DNA of 64,000 nt from Acarospora socialis (lineage: Eukaryota; Ascomycota; Lecanoromycetes; Acarosporales; Acarosporaceae): positions 496,001 through 560,000 of the forward strand of contig JAMYGW020000014.1 in assembly GCA_025617375.2 (NCBI GenBank), in the 5' to 3' direction. Below, piece after piece: positions 34,301 to 45,690 of the stretch. The position numbers and the translations under genes are program-made. A model generated the notes under the pieces. It saw only the letters and a list, made by a program, of their open reading frames with translations, had not been told where the DNA came from and ran no database searches. Each line of letters begins with the position of its first letter. The stretch's first letter is position 1.

Positions 34301-34739
34301 TGCCGCACGCGGGAAATAAGCAGCGCCACATCGAAAGGGCAGACGACATCCTCTTCCCCGACAGACCGAAACACCCGTACCCACCTTCGATAAGCCCGGC
34401 CAACTGACCGGCGCGTATTTCAACCAAGGATACGGACCGATTACTCTCTTCGAAGACTCACTCTCCGCCAATTCGAACGAGACGGTTCTGGTTGCCAACC
34501 GAACAGTGTTGACATGGGCGCAGCAGTGGCGGCTGCATTATGTATCCGGCGATTACTGGACCTTGTATGGCAAGATGCTCCTCGGCATCAACGCAATCAC
34601 GCAGTTTTATGCCGCAGAGTTCAAGATTGGCGTCGATGGAAAGGCAGCTAGTCTTGATGTTTCGATATATGATCGGGACGGAGGCGTGAACGAGGGCACG
34701 GTGCGGTTCCAAAAGGTTGGGGGAAACATAGACGACTGA
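34300..34739 (+). pseudogene. C-terminal part of a beta-lactamase-like serine hydrolase
   Basis: From ~34365 one plus-strand frame is open to TGA 34737-34739. It reads TETPVPTFDKPGQLTGAYFN, QGYGPITLFEDSLSANSNET, VLVANRTVLTWAQQWRLHYV, SGDYWTLY, EFKIGVDGKAASLDV and DRDGGVNEGTVRFQKV. The order G-x-Y/YGPITLF/VSGDYW/FKVGVDG matches, from memory, the C-terminal beta domain that follows the AmpC/penicillin-binding-like catalytic domain in fungal homologues. The catalytic SxxK and YxN motifs are absent because the upstream half is missing or eroded. This is a truncated relic, so no enzyme is expected. Confidence 0.55.
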
Positions 34740-35436
34740 GGGAGCAGGAATCACGGCAATTCTTATGAATTGCAGGAAGTGGTGCCGTTTTGGCTTCTTG
34801 CGACAGGCAGGTCCAAGCAGGCACAAAATGTGGCGCAGACTGACCCGACTGCACAGCACTATGGGTATTTTGTATTTTGTATGTACCTTGCTCGTATGTA
34901 CACCTAATAGGTAACATTCAACTAGACTATCCGTGTCTCGCTTTGTGGCGTATGTGCCAGCTCCAGCCCCCGCTCCTGCTCCGTGTTGTTGCTCCCACGC
35001 CGCTCATCCACAGTCTGCTCGCTGTCTGTCCTATCCGGCGCGAGCGTCGTAGTCGAATGTGGCGTCCCGTTGATCCTAATCGTGCTGTGGTAATCCTGAT
35101 TTTGCTCATCAAACCCTTCCTCAACCAAAGATGGGCCGACATTGTGCCCGTCTGTATTCCGCGAGGAGCCGTATCTGGAGCCGTATCTGGAGCCGTACTT
35201 TTGAACTCGGAAATCGGGCGCGAAAATTCGTGGGCATATGCGAACGAGTAAGAGGCGCAGGGTCGGCAGGCAGGTGCAGATCACGCCGACGTTGACCTCC
35301 ATGGCGGACCACAATACGATACCGTATTGATCCTCGGTCGGATTTGTCGTGTTGGAGTAATATATTAGTGAGTTGAGTTGAGGCATGGAAATGATGATGA
35401 CGCTATACGAGCGTCAGCAAACAAGACACCATATAT

Positions 35437-36615
35437 CATGGTGGCGATCAACTCAACGTCAATCGGGGGGTTGTCAACCTAGGTTGATGACAACCAACTC
35501 AACTCACCTGGATGGATACTCTTCTTACTAATCAATCAACTCAATATCATTATGATATTGAGTTGGTTGCATTGACGAGCTGATGAGCAACGGAGAAATT
35601 CCCGGGAAGCAGCGGCTGCCGGGTAGCTCAGTCCCACCACAGCCCAGGGGAGGCAGGTGAGTTAGTCTCTGTTAAGGCATACTCCTCATCATACCCAATT
35701 ACAACATAAATCTAGGTACCATAGAGCGCACCTTAACGCGTTTTGGGCTTGACTCGTTTCGCGTGTTGAAGATGCAGTATCTCCATTACTATCAGCCTAT
35801 TAGACCCTACCTAACCTGCCGTTAATCACTTGGTTCCCCAGCCCTAACCTTGTTCGCTTCTATATATCTTGAAACCCAGATCTTGAAGCTATGCCTGTCG
35901 TTGCAGCTTCCCCTTTAACACCAGCTCCCTCAACACCAGAGGTTGCAACGCCAGCGCAGTCCACCCCAGCAGAGGCCAGCGCCGCTCGACGAGCCGAAGG
36001 CCGACTGTCCCGACCTTCATGTGGCTACACATGGTTCCAACGAGGCAGAAATACGAAGTCCTGGGTGTGGGATTGCGGCTTCCATATCGAGAATGACGCG
36101 GCGCGGCGAGGGTCTGCAAACCGTGCATTGAAACGAACGCGCCGAGGCCTGGCAATGTCCTTGCCATTGGCACCCAAAACGCCAAACGGTATCTCTGGGA
36201 CCGCCACAAGGTTCAAGACCCTTCTGGGCAATGGTCAACACCAGAAGCTCGGAAGAAACCGTCAGCGGAATACCTGGCGATAACGAAGGCTTTTAACCCG
36301 ATCTAGATGCCCCGGAGAACAAACCATTGCGAATCGCTTCATTAAAAGCTTTGGTAAGAACGTCTTCCAGCGTCTGAGAGGAGGAGGCTGGGTAGAAATA
36401 GGCCCGCCATTGGCAAGTTCCTATCTCGCACCAGGTAGGCAAACTGGTCCGGCGGGGTCAAGGCTCATGGGCAGTTTAGTCAACTACTCAACTCAACATC
36501 AACCAACTTAATATATGGCCTGGATTGATCAACTCAACGGAGAAAATGCTTATTTAGCAGTCAACTCACTCAATTCAGAGCTGAAGTTGATTGGGTTGAG
36601 TTGATCGCCACCCTG
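35437..36615 (+). mobile_element. Non-autonomous hAT DNA transposon
   Basis: Terminal inverted repeats are CATGGTGGCGATCAACTCAA at the left and, on the other strand, CAGGGTGGCGATCAACTCAA at the right. They are flanked by an 8-base direct duplication CCATATAT (35429-35436 and 36616-36623), the hAT hallmark. Copies of the CAACTCAAC motif cluster near both ends, as subterminal transposase sites do. The 1179-base length and internal ORF show a deletion derivative with only the transposase N-terminus. It sits wholly inside a 50-base intron of the receptor gene. Confidence 0.85.
35891..36430 (+). pseudogene. hAT transposase N-terminal remnant with BED finger
   Basis: Plus-strand pieces read: a Pro/Ala-rich start (ATG 35891), KSWVWDCGFHIEN (~36057-36095), VCKPCIE then GTQNAKRYLWDRHKV (~36113-36216), and EQTIANRFIKSFGKNVFQRL (~36314-36373). 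The C-x2-C...H arrangement is a BED-type zinc finger as in fungal hAT transposases. The first expected His is Tyr (TAT), consistent with a C-to-T change. The pieces lie in different frames and the RNase-H-like catalytic core is absent. Confidence 0.65.
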
Positions 36616-37822
36616 CCATATATGATCTGGAAGACTTACAGCAGATCCGTCATAAACATCAAAGCCGCACTAATCTTCTTTTCCAGTGCAGTTTCAGCTT
36701 CCTCACTTCGCTCAGCGGCAGCGCTATCAGCCAAAAGTTGACGCCGAGGTTGACTGCTGCGTTGACCCAGCCGAAGGCGTTGATGTTGACGCAACGACCT
36801 GAATGCTGGTCAATGTTGCGGGTATCGTATTTGGTCCAGTTGTAGCTTATGGGCATGTATTGGAAAACGGCTTTGTTGGTATAGGCGAAGCCAAAGGCGA
36901 TGTGGAAGATGATGTTGCCCCAGAGCAACCTGCGAATTATCTTGCCGGGGAAGATTTGGAGGTACAATAGTGACAAGGTTATCTTTACCAGAGCAATTAG
37001 AACGAGATAGAGAATCTCGACAATGTAAAGGTAGGGACCAAATGTGACGAGGTCAGGCGCCATACGGCCCAGATATCCTTGCCGAGTCCATTCCCGCTCA
37101 GGCCCGCAAAAACACAGGCGAGATTCGCGAGGGCGATGGGCGATGCGGCAAGAATGGTGCAGTCATCGGCGCCGAGCGTGCTTCGCCTGGCGCTGAGAAG
37201 AGTCTATATCCGAGTCGTGTGGCGACAACGATGGCTGTTGTGGAGCCCAAAACGATATTGACGACGTTGAACTGCACAGCCCTATTGCCGGCGGGGGTAT
37301 CGCATGCTGTCTCGGTGATGTTCCTGGCAGCTACATGTGACCGAGGGTCAGTTGGTTTGCTCACGAGACTTATGCTAGTGGGAAGTCATCAATCTTACCG
37401 ATGGCCTCGGGGAATGAACACGCCCGCGGAGGCACTTGTCCAGCTCAGATCTGTTGTCACTTTGCGAGCAGAAGTATGTGGCATTGGCAACGGAGTTGGT
37501 CAGACAATCCACCTAACTCACAAGCGATCAGTCATTTTCCTTGCCACGAGGCACTGGATGAGAGCAACTCACTGCGCAGTTCGGCAGGCCGAAAAGCTCA
37601 ACGGCTCGTCCAAGTGCACTTCGCTCGACAGCCCACGACGACATGATGGCTGGGAGGTCCATTGTTGGACGGGAAGCCCGGGTTCAGCAATGAAAGTGTT
37701 GAGCCGGGCAGAAGCTCATGGCCTCCTTATCCGTATAAGTCATCTGAACAAGAGGCTCTTGGGAATATCAGTGGCCGTCCGGAGTTATCCTCGGAACTCG
37801 GAGTGATGACCATCAACGTTGA

Positions 37823-38520
37823 TTAACAGGCCAACCAAACGGGAGGGTGAGACATCCCCCAGATACATGTGTCGGTACATATATGGAGTAACCCCTTCCG
37901 CAAATAACCATCTCTTCCGTGCACATGCTTGCCCAAAAGCTTGAAGCCGTCTGTGAGTGATAGGTTCCGATGTGAGTAGGCATCTCCGCAGAGGCCCAGG
38001 CGAGGAATGCGATTGAACGCCCTCCTGCCATGCGAACCGTGGCATTGCCGGCAGACATGGGTGTTACTTGGCATGCCCGTGCGCAGCTGTAGCGTTGTAA
38101 ATGTCCCTCCTCGTGTGGAGCGTGCCGGGGTGCTTTTCTTTGACGATGCCACGTACGAGTACATCGCGTGCCCTTGTCCCGACTCGCCAGCTTGTCGTTC
38201 AATTGTTGTCTTGACAGAGCCAGTAAGCCTCCGATGAACTGGATGGGCCGAGAGACGTCTCTTCTTTACACGGGACTTGCCAGGTTGCGACCCTTTTCTT
38301 GATACTGGAGGCATTTCGACTCAACGTACGCGTTTTGGCCTTCCATTCCTCCACGAAATCACTCATAAGTTTTGTGTCAGCTTCGGCGACGAGAGTGGGC
38401 ATCCAATCGACCATGTAATAGAGCTTGCCATCGATAATCTCTTGTCCGATGATGCAGCGAGCCTCCCATCCTTCTAACGGTTGATCATCGCCTGCGAGAG
38501 ATGAAACCTCGTTATGGCCC
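37823..38520 (-). pseudogene. Chromodomain-like protein relic
   Basis: The minus-strand frame from ~38500 reads EGWEARCIIGQEIIDGKLYY, MVDWMPTLVAEADTKLMSDF and VEEWKAKTRTLSR. The W-E-x-x-x-I-x-G...YxVDW core and following acidic helix resemble a chromodomain. Basic Arg/Lys sequence follows in an overlapping frame (KSRVKKRRLSAHPVHRR). Upstream, a Ser/Pro-rich stretch (~38640-38560) may be an N-terminal exon. A host gene or a retroelement-derived chromodomain are both possible. No intact gene structure could be drawn. Confidence 0.4.
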
Positions 38521-39119
38521 TATAGCGAATGCGGTAGATTACCTTCGTTTGCGGTAGGTGAATCTCGACGGTCATCGGCGGCTTCCATAGAGCTTAAAGA
38601 GCACAGCGGAGTACCAATGTGAGGAGGCTCAGGGGATGGTGTACATTCGTCATCCTTAGGATAACATTTTGAAAACAGTAAAGAGCTCGTATAATGAGAA
38701 TCTGTTATATAACCAGACCTTCACTCTATGCGTAACGGACCCACAAAGGTTCTTAATGTATCTAGAAGTTCTATCACTATACTTCCTATCAGCTGACGTA
38801 AAGTGACTAGATGGACTGGGTAAGGTAGTAAATCAGTCATTCCTTCGTTCCTTAGATAATGTTCAGACAATATATTCATTTGCACTTACAAGAGCGAGGC
38901 ATTGTTGTGGCGTGAAAGAATATCCGCGACCTGTTGGGGTGTCTGACAACGGAAGGGCCTTAACCTATTTAGGAGCAGCGACGGGTACCCATCGGTCTGT
39001 TGGGCCCCGACATCACAATACAGCAGATGGGCAGATGGGAGGCTTGTAGAATCCGTGACAGAAATAATTAGCACTACTCGCTGGCCCAGGAACAGTTCCG
39101 ACGTCCACGCTATCTATAC
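38521..39119. other. No recognisable gene
   Basis: Short frames only. It lies past the 3' end of the NRPS relic and could hold its eroded tail. Confidence 0.35.
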
Positions 39120-40690
39120 AGGCTTCACCATGTCCACCAAAGTCTTCTCAAAAGTCCGAATCCATGCCTCAATCTTGTCTTAATGACGGACGCGCGAGTT
39201 GTACTTGAAGTCGGCATACACCTGACCCCTCTCGATGAAGATGACGACATCGAGGACGCCGACCGTGTCGATTGTAGCCATCCCGGGAGGTTTGCAGTTG
39301 TCTGGGAGCTTCACGGCTTCCAGCAGAGACAGTTCTCGCTCCAGCTGCTGGAATTGACCCAGGAAGTTGAACTTGATCTTCATTCGATCACTCAGGAAGG
39401 CTTTCCGACCCCTTTCGTTCAGATACTTCGATGCGAAGTAGGACCAGACCTGGCGAGGCGTATTCGCAGACTGTCCTTTGTCTTGAAGACGAAATCGAGT
39501 ACGTCATCCTCTTCGGATGTGTCGATTTGTACGGGAAACACTGTCGTGAACCAGCCCACTGTCCGGGAAAGGTCGATCGACTCATCCCAGCCTTCACGGC
39601 CGTGGCCTTCGGTGAAAATAGGTGGAACTGAGCGGTCTCGGAATACACGACTGAACGAGTAGCTCAAGGCCCCCATCATAAGCTCATGCGGCCGAATTTG
39701 AAGCCTTGCGGTGCAGGAACCGAGGACGGCCGAGCTGGTGGGCTTGTCGAGGAAGAACTGTTTTCGGGTGTACGCCTCCTTGCCTGGTACTGACTCTTCT
39801 GTTCCCCAGTAGTTCGGGGGTGGGTGGTATGGCGCATGATTCAGCGCAACCTCAGGTTCCAGGTTTTTCACTGCGTAATCTCTCTGCAGGCGGCACCACT
39901 CCTGGAATGATGTAATCGGAGAAGAGACAAACTCTCCTCGTATCAGGAGATCTTCCAAGTCCTGGAAAAGTAACCGCCATGATACGAAATCAATGACAAG
40001 GTGATGAGCTGTGATGAACAGGGTCTGCTGGTCGTCGTCTTCGGAAGAGAGCAGCCACCAAGGATGGTCCGTTCTCGATATCAATGCTGGCACGACACTC
40101 TGCAATGGCATCGGCCTTTTGCGACTCACTAGATCTGTCGAAGCGCTTGAACAGAAGCGAGTCTTTCGTACTTTCATAGACGTATTGCACCCAAGCACCG
40201 GTCTCATCGCGACAGAAACGAGCCCGCAGCATTGAATGTTTTGCAACTAGTCGGTGGAGAGCATCAGTGATTGGTTGAGATGCGATTGGTCTCGTTATGC
40301 CAAGGTAAAACGGCAGATCCGCCCAATCAAGGCCTTCAGGTCTTGTATCGAAATGGTATTGTTGGATCGGCGACAGACTGAATTGGCCGCCAGAGTCAGT
40401 AGTCGTATTGGCAACCAGCGGACGGCTTCCCATTGTCTGCACATCCAGGGAGCTGGTGAGCTTTTCAATGGTGTTTTTCAGCTTGAAGTCTCTCGTAGGG
40501 ATATGCAAGCCTTGCAAGCGTGCTGCTGCCGAGACCTGCATGGCAGATATGGAGTCGCCCCCCAGGCTGAAGAAGTTGTCGTCTAGACCAATCTCAGTGG
40601 TGATGTTCAAGACTCGCGCCCATATCTGTGCCAATGTGCGTTCCACCTGGCTCGTCGGCACTCGTTTCGGCAGGGTCCTTTGCGTGCTCA
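39120..40690 (-). other. NRPS T3-E2: carrier and terminal epimerization domain (relic)
   Basis: The carrier motif NFFSLGGDSISAMQVSA is at ~40550. The E domain follows with SPIQQYHFDTRPEGLDWADL (~40380), HHLVIDFVSWRLL (~39995), EGHGREGWDESIDL (~39600), TVGWFTTVFPVQI (~39560) and FNFLGQFQQLE (~39365). Nothing recognisable as a release domain follows. Confidence 0.85.
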
Positions 40691-40699
40691 TGGAAGTTA

Positions 40700-42466
40700 A
40701 GTCGGACCTGGTGAATGAGCTTCCTTTGGCCCGCAAACGGCGGCGATCCATCTTTCCCGTCGTCGTCATCGGCGCGCTTTCCAATCCTATGTACGCGCTA
40801 GGAATCATGTGTGGCGGTAACACTTTCGCCAGTCTCTCGTCCAGACCAGCCACCATTTCTCGCACTTCCGCGGCGCATTCGTCTGCCGATTGGAGCAGAG
40901 CCTTTCCCGGGCAGATGAAAGCAACCAGCATAGGCTTGCTAGCATCTCGAAGCTTGATAACCTCCGCTGCCAACTCGACGCCGCCTCGGTGGTTTGGAGA
41001 AGGGCTGTTCAAGAGTCGCCGTACGTGGTACTCGACCTCACCCAGCTCGACCCGCTGGCCGTTGATTTTCACCTGACTGTCCTAACGTCCGAAGCATACG
41101 AGGGTGCCATGAGGATCGTAACGCACAAGGTCTCCGGTTTTATAAAGACGGCCACGGCGGCCACCTTCTTTCAGCCAAGGCGGGCTTCCACAAACGCTGC
41201 CGATGTCCGAGCTTTATCGTGGAGATATCCTCTGGCCAAGAGATTGCCTTCGATCAGCAACTCATCGACTGCTCCGATTGGTACGAGGTTGTCGTGATTT
41301 TCCGGGTCCACCGCCCACACCACGCATCTTATGGTTTTGCCAATGGTTTGGGCTGGTACGCTCTTCCCCGTCAGAACCTGCATTACACATAGAACTGCAC
41401 ATTCTATTAGCCCATAAACATTCAGGAGCCTTGGAAGGTACACCCATCTTTCGGTGTCTGTGGTCAACACTTGCTCACCTCCTAACGCTAGGGTTCTGAG
41501 GGTTAGAACCTGATCCGGCCGCAGAAGGCGAGCGATGGATGGAGTAGCGAACATTTTGTTGGCGCTCATTTCATTGATGCTCTCTGCCAGCCGTCGGAGT
41601 CTAGATTCATCCGACGGGATGTAAATGCATCCTCTATAGACGAGAATGGTCAGGATCTCCATTATGGAAGCATCGAAAGCATACGACGCGAATTGGAAGA
41701 ATCTTGTACCCTGGTTCAGACTCAACTCGGCCCCATGAGCGAAAAGGCTTGTACTTGCCGCCCCATGCTCCATCACCACACCTTTGGGCATCCCAGTGCT
41801 GCCGGACGTGAAGATGATATATGCCGCCGATGGAGGAGTGAGGCTGACATCGGTGAATGTGCGCTTCAGAACTCTTCCACAACGAGTCAGAAGATCTTCA
41901 GGCTGAACTGTAGGGTACCCTTGCTGCTGTGCGAACTTCTGATGTCTTCTGGATGTGACAATGATGGTTGGCCATATGTCTGCAAGAATCAATCGTGCGT
42001 GGTCTTCTGCTTGATCAACATCAACTGGGACGAAAACACCACCAGCTTTCATGACGCCGAGCATGGCGACAGGCATCCACATCGACTTCTCAAAACACAC
42101 TGGAACTATCATTTCCGGCCCGACTCCAAGCTCAAAGAGATACTGCGCCAGTTGGTTTGAAAAGTCATCGAGACGTCCAGAGGTTAATTTCCCATCCCAT
42201 GCATGAACAGCAGGCGCAAGGGGTTGCTGGCGCGCCATATCCACAATCAGGTCGTGTATGCACGCGTTGGCTGATGCTGGCAATGCTGCGTTCCACCGCC
42301 AGAGGTCGCGTAAGTCCTCCGCACTTGCAAAGCTGATGTCGCGTATCCGTTTCATCTGGCCACTCTCTGCCAATACCTGTTGCAGGATGTGCTCAAACTG
42401 CTGGAGCATACGACTCACTACCCACTCTTCTACAACTGAGAAGTCGAAACTAGCCAGAATTCGCAT
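40700..42466 (-). other. NRPS A3: third adenylation domain (relic)
   Basis: This is the best-preserved A domain, continuous for ~430 residues: AYIIFTSGSTGMPKGVVMEH (~41800), FFQFASYAFDASIMEI (~41690), LALGGEQVL (~41490), NVYGLIECAV (~41420), then KINGQRVELGEVEYHVR (~41070) and TTGKMDRRRLR (~40760). By the Stachelhaus positions I read a hydrophobic pocket, D-A-M-F-A-G-V-V-L, suggesting an aliphatic substrate (inference, hand-aligned). Confidence 0.85.
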
Positions 42467-43640
42467 GCCCTGCTCTTCTAGCTGACACTAGACCGTGAGA
42501 ACATACGTGCTGAAGTTTGCCATTGTGTCTACCTCTTCATCTACCAAGTCCTTCCTGAGCACAAAAAGACCTGAGTTGTCAGACTCCGAGTTTGCCGGTT
42601 GAACAACCAGCAATGTTTGGAATCGACATGCCAGACTAGCGAGTTCACTGACCCGTCGGATACGGCGAAGACCTGTTTGTTCGAAGGGAACCATGTCCGC
42701 TGCTTGATTCTGAACATTTTCCAGCAGATCCCCCACCGGTTGGTCCCAGTTGAGCGTAATTTGAACCGGCACTGTTGCGATTGTGGGCGCCAGTATCCGC
42801 TCGAGTCCAGCTACGGGGGCCTGTCGTCTCGAGACTAACACTCCGAACACTGCATCGCTCGCGGTACTGCGCTTTACAGCAAGAATACTCCATGCTGATC
42901 GGATGGTAGTCGACACTGTGAAACTGCTTCGGCTCCATAGAAGACACTATATCTGGTGTCCGAGATTACGGTTGGCGCGTGGGGTATATGCTGACGACGG
43001 CAGGGCCGGGAACGGTTCCGTCTCCAATTGCTCAAATTCACTTTCCCAATAGGCCTCGGCCAATGCGTCGTCCATCGTGGTCAAATGCTTGACGAAAGCC
43101 TGGAATAGAACCGGTGCAGGGCTCGAGCCACGTTCGTAGTGACTTCGAACTCTGTCGAAAAGCAGCATCACCGACCATCCGTGGTACAAAGCATGGTGTA
43201 CGGTCCAGATGAAGGAAGCTTTGCCCGATTTGAGATCTCGAACGAGACCTGTCCGTGAAAGCGGTTCACCTAGTCCCATCGTTCGGCGCTGATCCTCTTC
43301 AATATGTGTCGACATCGTCTCCAGATAGCCAATGGTTCCGGTCTTGCTCTGCTACCACTTGATAGATTCCATGCCCTGATAGCTAGGCGAATGTCGTTCG
43401 CAAGATAGGCAGCTTCTCAACTGCGTGATCCCACGCTTCGGTGAAACGGGAGAAATCGACGTCAGGATGCAGTTCCTGTATGAAATGAGTATGTAATTGC
43501 CCTCCTGCTGCATGCTCAAGGTGAGGAGGCCCGCTTGGAGCGGCGTACAGGGGAAAATGTCCTGAATCTATGCTGTTTTGCATAGTGACGCCACATCTCG
43601 TCAAATGGCGGCTTCGTCGAGGCTGGAGCCCAGCAGAGAG
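42430..43640 (-). other. NRPS C3: condensation domain (relic)
   Basis: Segments of a C domain are found in order: LEHAAGGQLHTHFIQELHPD (~43520), ASFIWTVHHAL with the following active-site region (~43210), AYWESEFEQLETEPFPALPS (~43050), VPFEQTGLRRIRRVSELA (~42690) and a C-terminal strand pair (~42500). Confidence 0.75.
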
Positions 43641-45690
43641 AATGGAGGGATGTCTTCATCGCGGGAATCGTGGTCAACCTCCACATACCCTGCCAGTTCA
43701 GCAAGGTTTGGATGTCGTAGAATGTCGGCTACGTGGAGTAGGAGGCCCTCTTCCCTCGCAGCAGCAGCTAGTCGCATGGCCTTGATTGAGTCTCCACCAA
43801 GGTGTAGGAAGCTGTCATCTAGACTGATGGAATTGGCGTTCAGGTTCAAAACTTTGGCCCATAGGGACTGCATCCGCAATTCTCGCTGAGTACTCGGAGC
43901 TCGCCGCGCACGCGGTGATATGCTCAGCACGTTCCGTGCAGCTATGCCCTTCCATGTGAGTGACGTACCCATCGCACGCAGTTGGCGGCGGTCGACTTTT
44001 TCCGAACTCAGTTTCGGTACTCTTTGTAGAGGTAAGAAGGCACTAGGAAGCATATATAGTGACACTGAATCTACCACTCGCTTTGTTAAAAAGGCCGCAA
44101 TTCGACGGACCGCCTCAATACACTCTCCCTCTGGTCTGGCATGAGCCCCACCTGGATAGATGAAGAGTACAAGTTAGGGCTGCTTTTTGTCTTGAGGGGT
44201 GGTCACTTCGGCCATAACGGCGCCTTCGAAAGCGTGAACAACGTCTGCTGCCTCCTATCGTTCTGAATAAGCACGATGAAGCAATTGATGCATATAGTCA
44301 TCAATCGCGGTGATTCCGACGCGTTGGCCACGAATCTTGACCTGCGTGTCTTTACGGCCGATGAATGCAAGTGAACCGTCGGCGTTGTACCTGACCAGAT
44401 CTCCTGTCTTGTACAGGCGACCGCAACGTCCTGAGCGACCATCCCCACCGCCCTGAAGCAGCCACGCGGGGCTTTTGACAAACGCTGCAGATGTTTGAGC
44501 AGGGATGTTGAAGTAACCCGACCCTACGATATGTCCTTCGAGCCAGAGCTCCCCAATTGCACCGATGGGAGCCAGCTCACCGTCGTTCGCAACGACCCAA
44601 GTCACAATGCCAATACCAGTACCGACTCTACGTTGGTGTTTACTGTTTGATTTGATTGGGGTTGATGTGCTGTTGATTGTACACTCAGCTGGTCCATAAG
44701 TATTGGTGAGCCGCACATGCTCTGGCCAGTGGGCATAGGCAGCCTCGGTCAGTGCCTCTCCTCTAAAGACCACATGGGTGACATGAGGGACGTCGGAGTG
44801 CGAGAGTAACTCGGCGACGGACGGTGTGAGATCCAGATATGTTGCTCTCAATCTTCGGATCGAACCAGCGAGATCACGTTTTCGATCCAATTCTGACGGA
44901 ATGCACACGCAGCCACCGGCATATAGAGTGTATAGGAGTTGGACCAGGCGGCGTCAAAGGCGTAGGATGCGAAATCGAAAACGCGGCACTCGGATGTGTA
45001 TCCAAGTGGCGACCGTTGGTGTTTCATGGCGCTGCAGAAATTGCCGTTGGTTATCACCACCCCTTTCGGTGTTCCCGTACTCCCGGATGTGAAAACGATG
45101 TAGAGCTGATCTGTAGGATCAACCGATGAAAGCTTTTGGTAGACAGGCCAAGATTTTCCAGCTCCTTGCCTACCGTAACCACCTTATAGGGCCCGAGTCG
45201 ATTGGCCAGGGACGCGTTGTCTGTAGATAGAACCAGTCTTTAGGCTACCTCATCAACAATGCTTCGCAAACGGTCTTCTGGCTGTGGGATGTCTAGATTG
45301 ACCGACACAACGCCGGCCTTCATAACACCAAGTATAGCAACAGGCGTCCAGACCGACTTTTCGAAGCATAAGCATATGGGAGTCTCCCGCGCATTGCCTA
45401 GCTGTACGAGTTGCTGTGCAAGCTTGGTCGATAGTGCTTCGAGCTGCTGATATGTAAGCTCCCGGTCCCAGGCGCAAACTGCGGGTGCTTCGGGTTATCT
45501 CCGGGTAGCTACCGCAATCAGGTCATGCACACATCCCAGTACCGGCTCTGGTGCGACCGCATTGCGGAGCCAAATGTTATGGAGATCCAGCGCGCTTGCC
45601 ACACTGATCTCACGCAGCCGCGTTCTATCATCCCAGGTCGAGACCTGGCGCAGGATGTGCTCAAATTAGTGAGCTATACGCACAACCTGT
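43640..45690 (-). other. NRPS A2-T2: adenylation and carrier (relic)
   Basis: The A domain shows FEKSVWTPVAILGVMKAGV (~45350), FDFASYAFDAAWSN (~44960), NTYGPAECTIN (~44690) and [19 protein letters not shown] (~44400). Its last core motif is near 44000. The carrier motif FLHLGGDSIKAMRLA is at ~43790. Confidence 0.8.

Larger units (their letters stand above)
34922..37662 (-). pseudogene. CFEM/PTH11-type membrane receptor relic, intron carries a hAT element
   Basis: Exons: 37573-37662 (ATG 37662), 37399-37512, 36640-37330, 34922-35402. The N-terminus has an eroded CFEM Cys domain (LPNC...DC...DKC). After ITETACDTPAGNRA come the transmembrane helices of the fungal rhodopsin-like domain: GLGKDIWA, YLYIVEILYLVLIALVKITL, IFPGKIIRRLLWGNIIFHIA, NAFGWVNAAVNLGVNFWLIA, LPLSEVRKLKLHW, ISAALMFMTDLL, then LWSAMEVNVGVICTCLPTLR. 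The cytosolic tail is polar with a short YGSR repeat. Family role: PTH11-class receptors sense surfaces or nutrients at the plasma membrane. Small frame changes near 37190, 37060 and 36675 make it nonfunctional unless they are sequencing errors. The third intron is 1237 bases because of the insertion; without it the intron would be 50. Confidence 0.75.

Noticed and set aside
36659-37063. Separate integral membrane protein gene.
   Set aside because: It is the middle exon of the CFEM/PTH11 receptor; its helices continue in order into the exons on both sides.
38886-39074. Start of a further condensation domain after the last E domain of the NRPS.
   Set aside because: The frame is short and lacks any C-domain core motif; similarity was too weak to support.
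40254-41297. Long plus-strand frames across the NRPS relic.
   Set aside because: They are antisense shadows of the well-preserved A3/T3 region; none carries its own motif.
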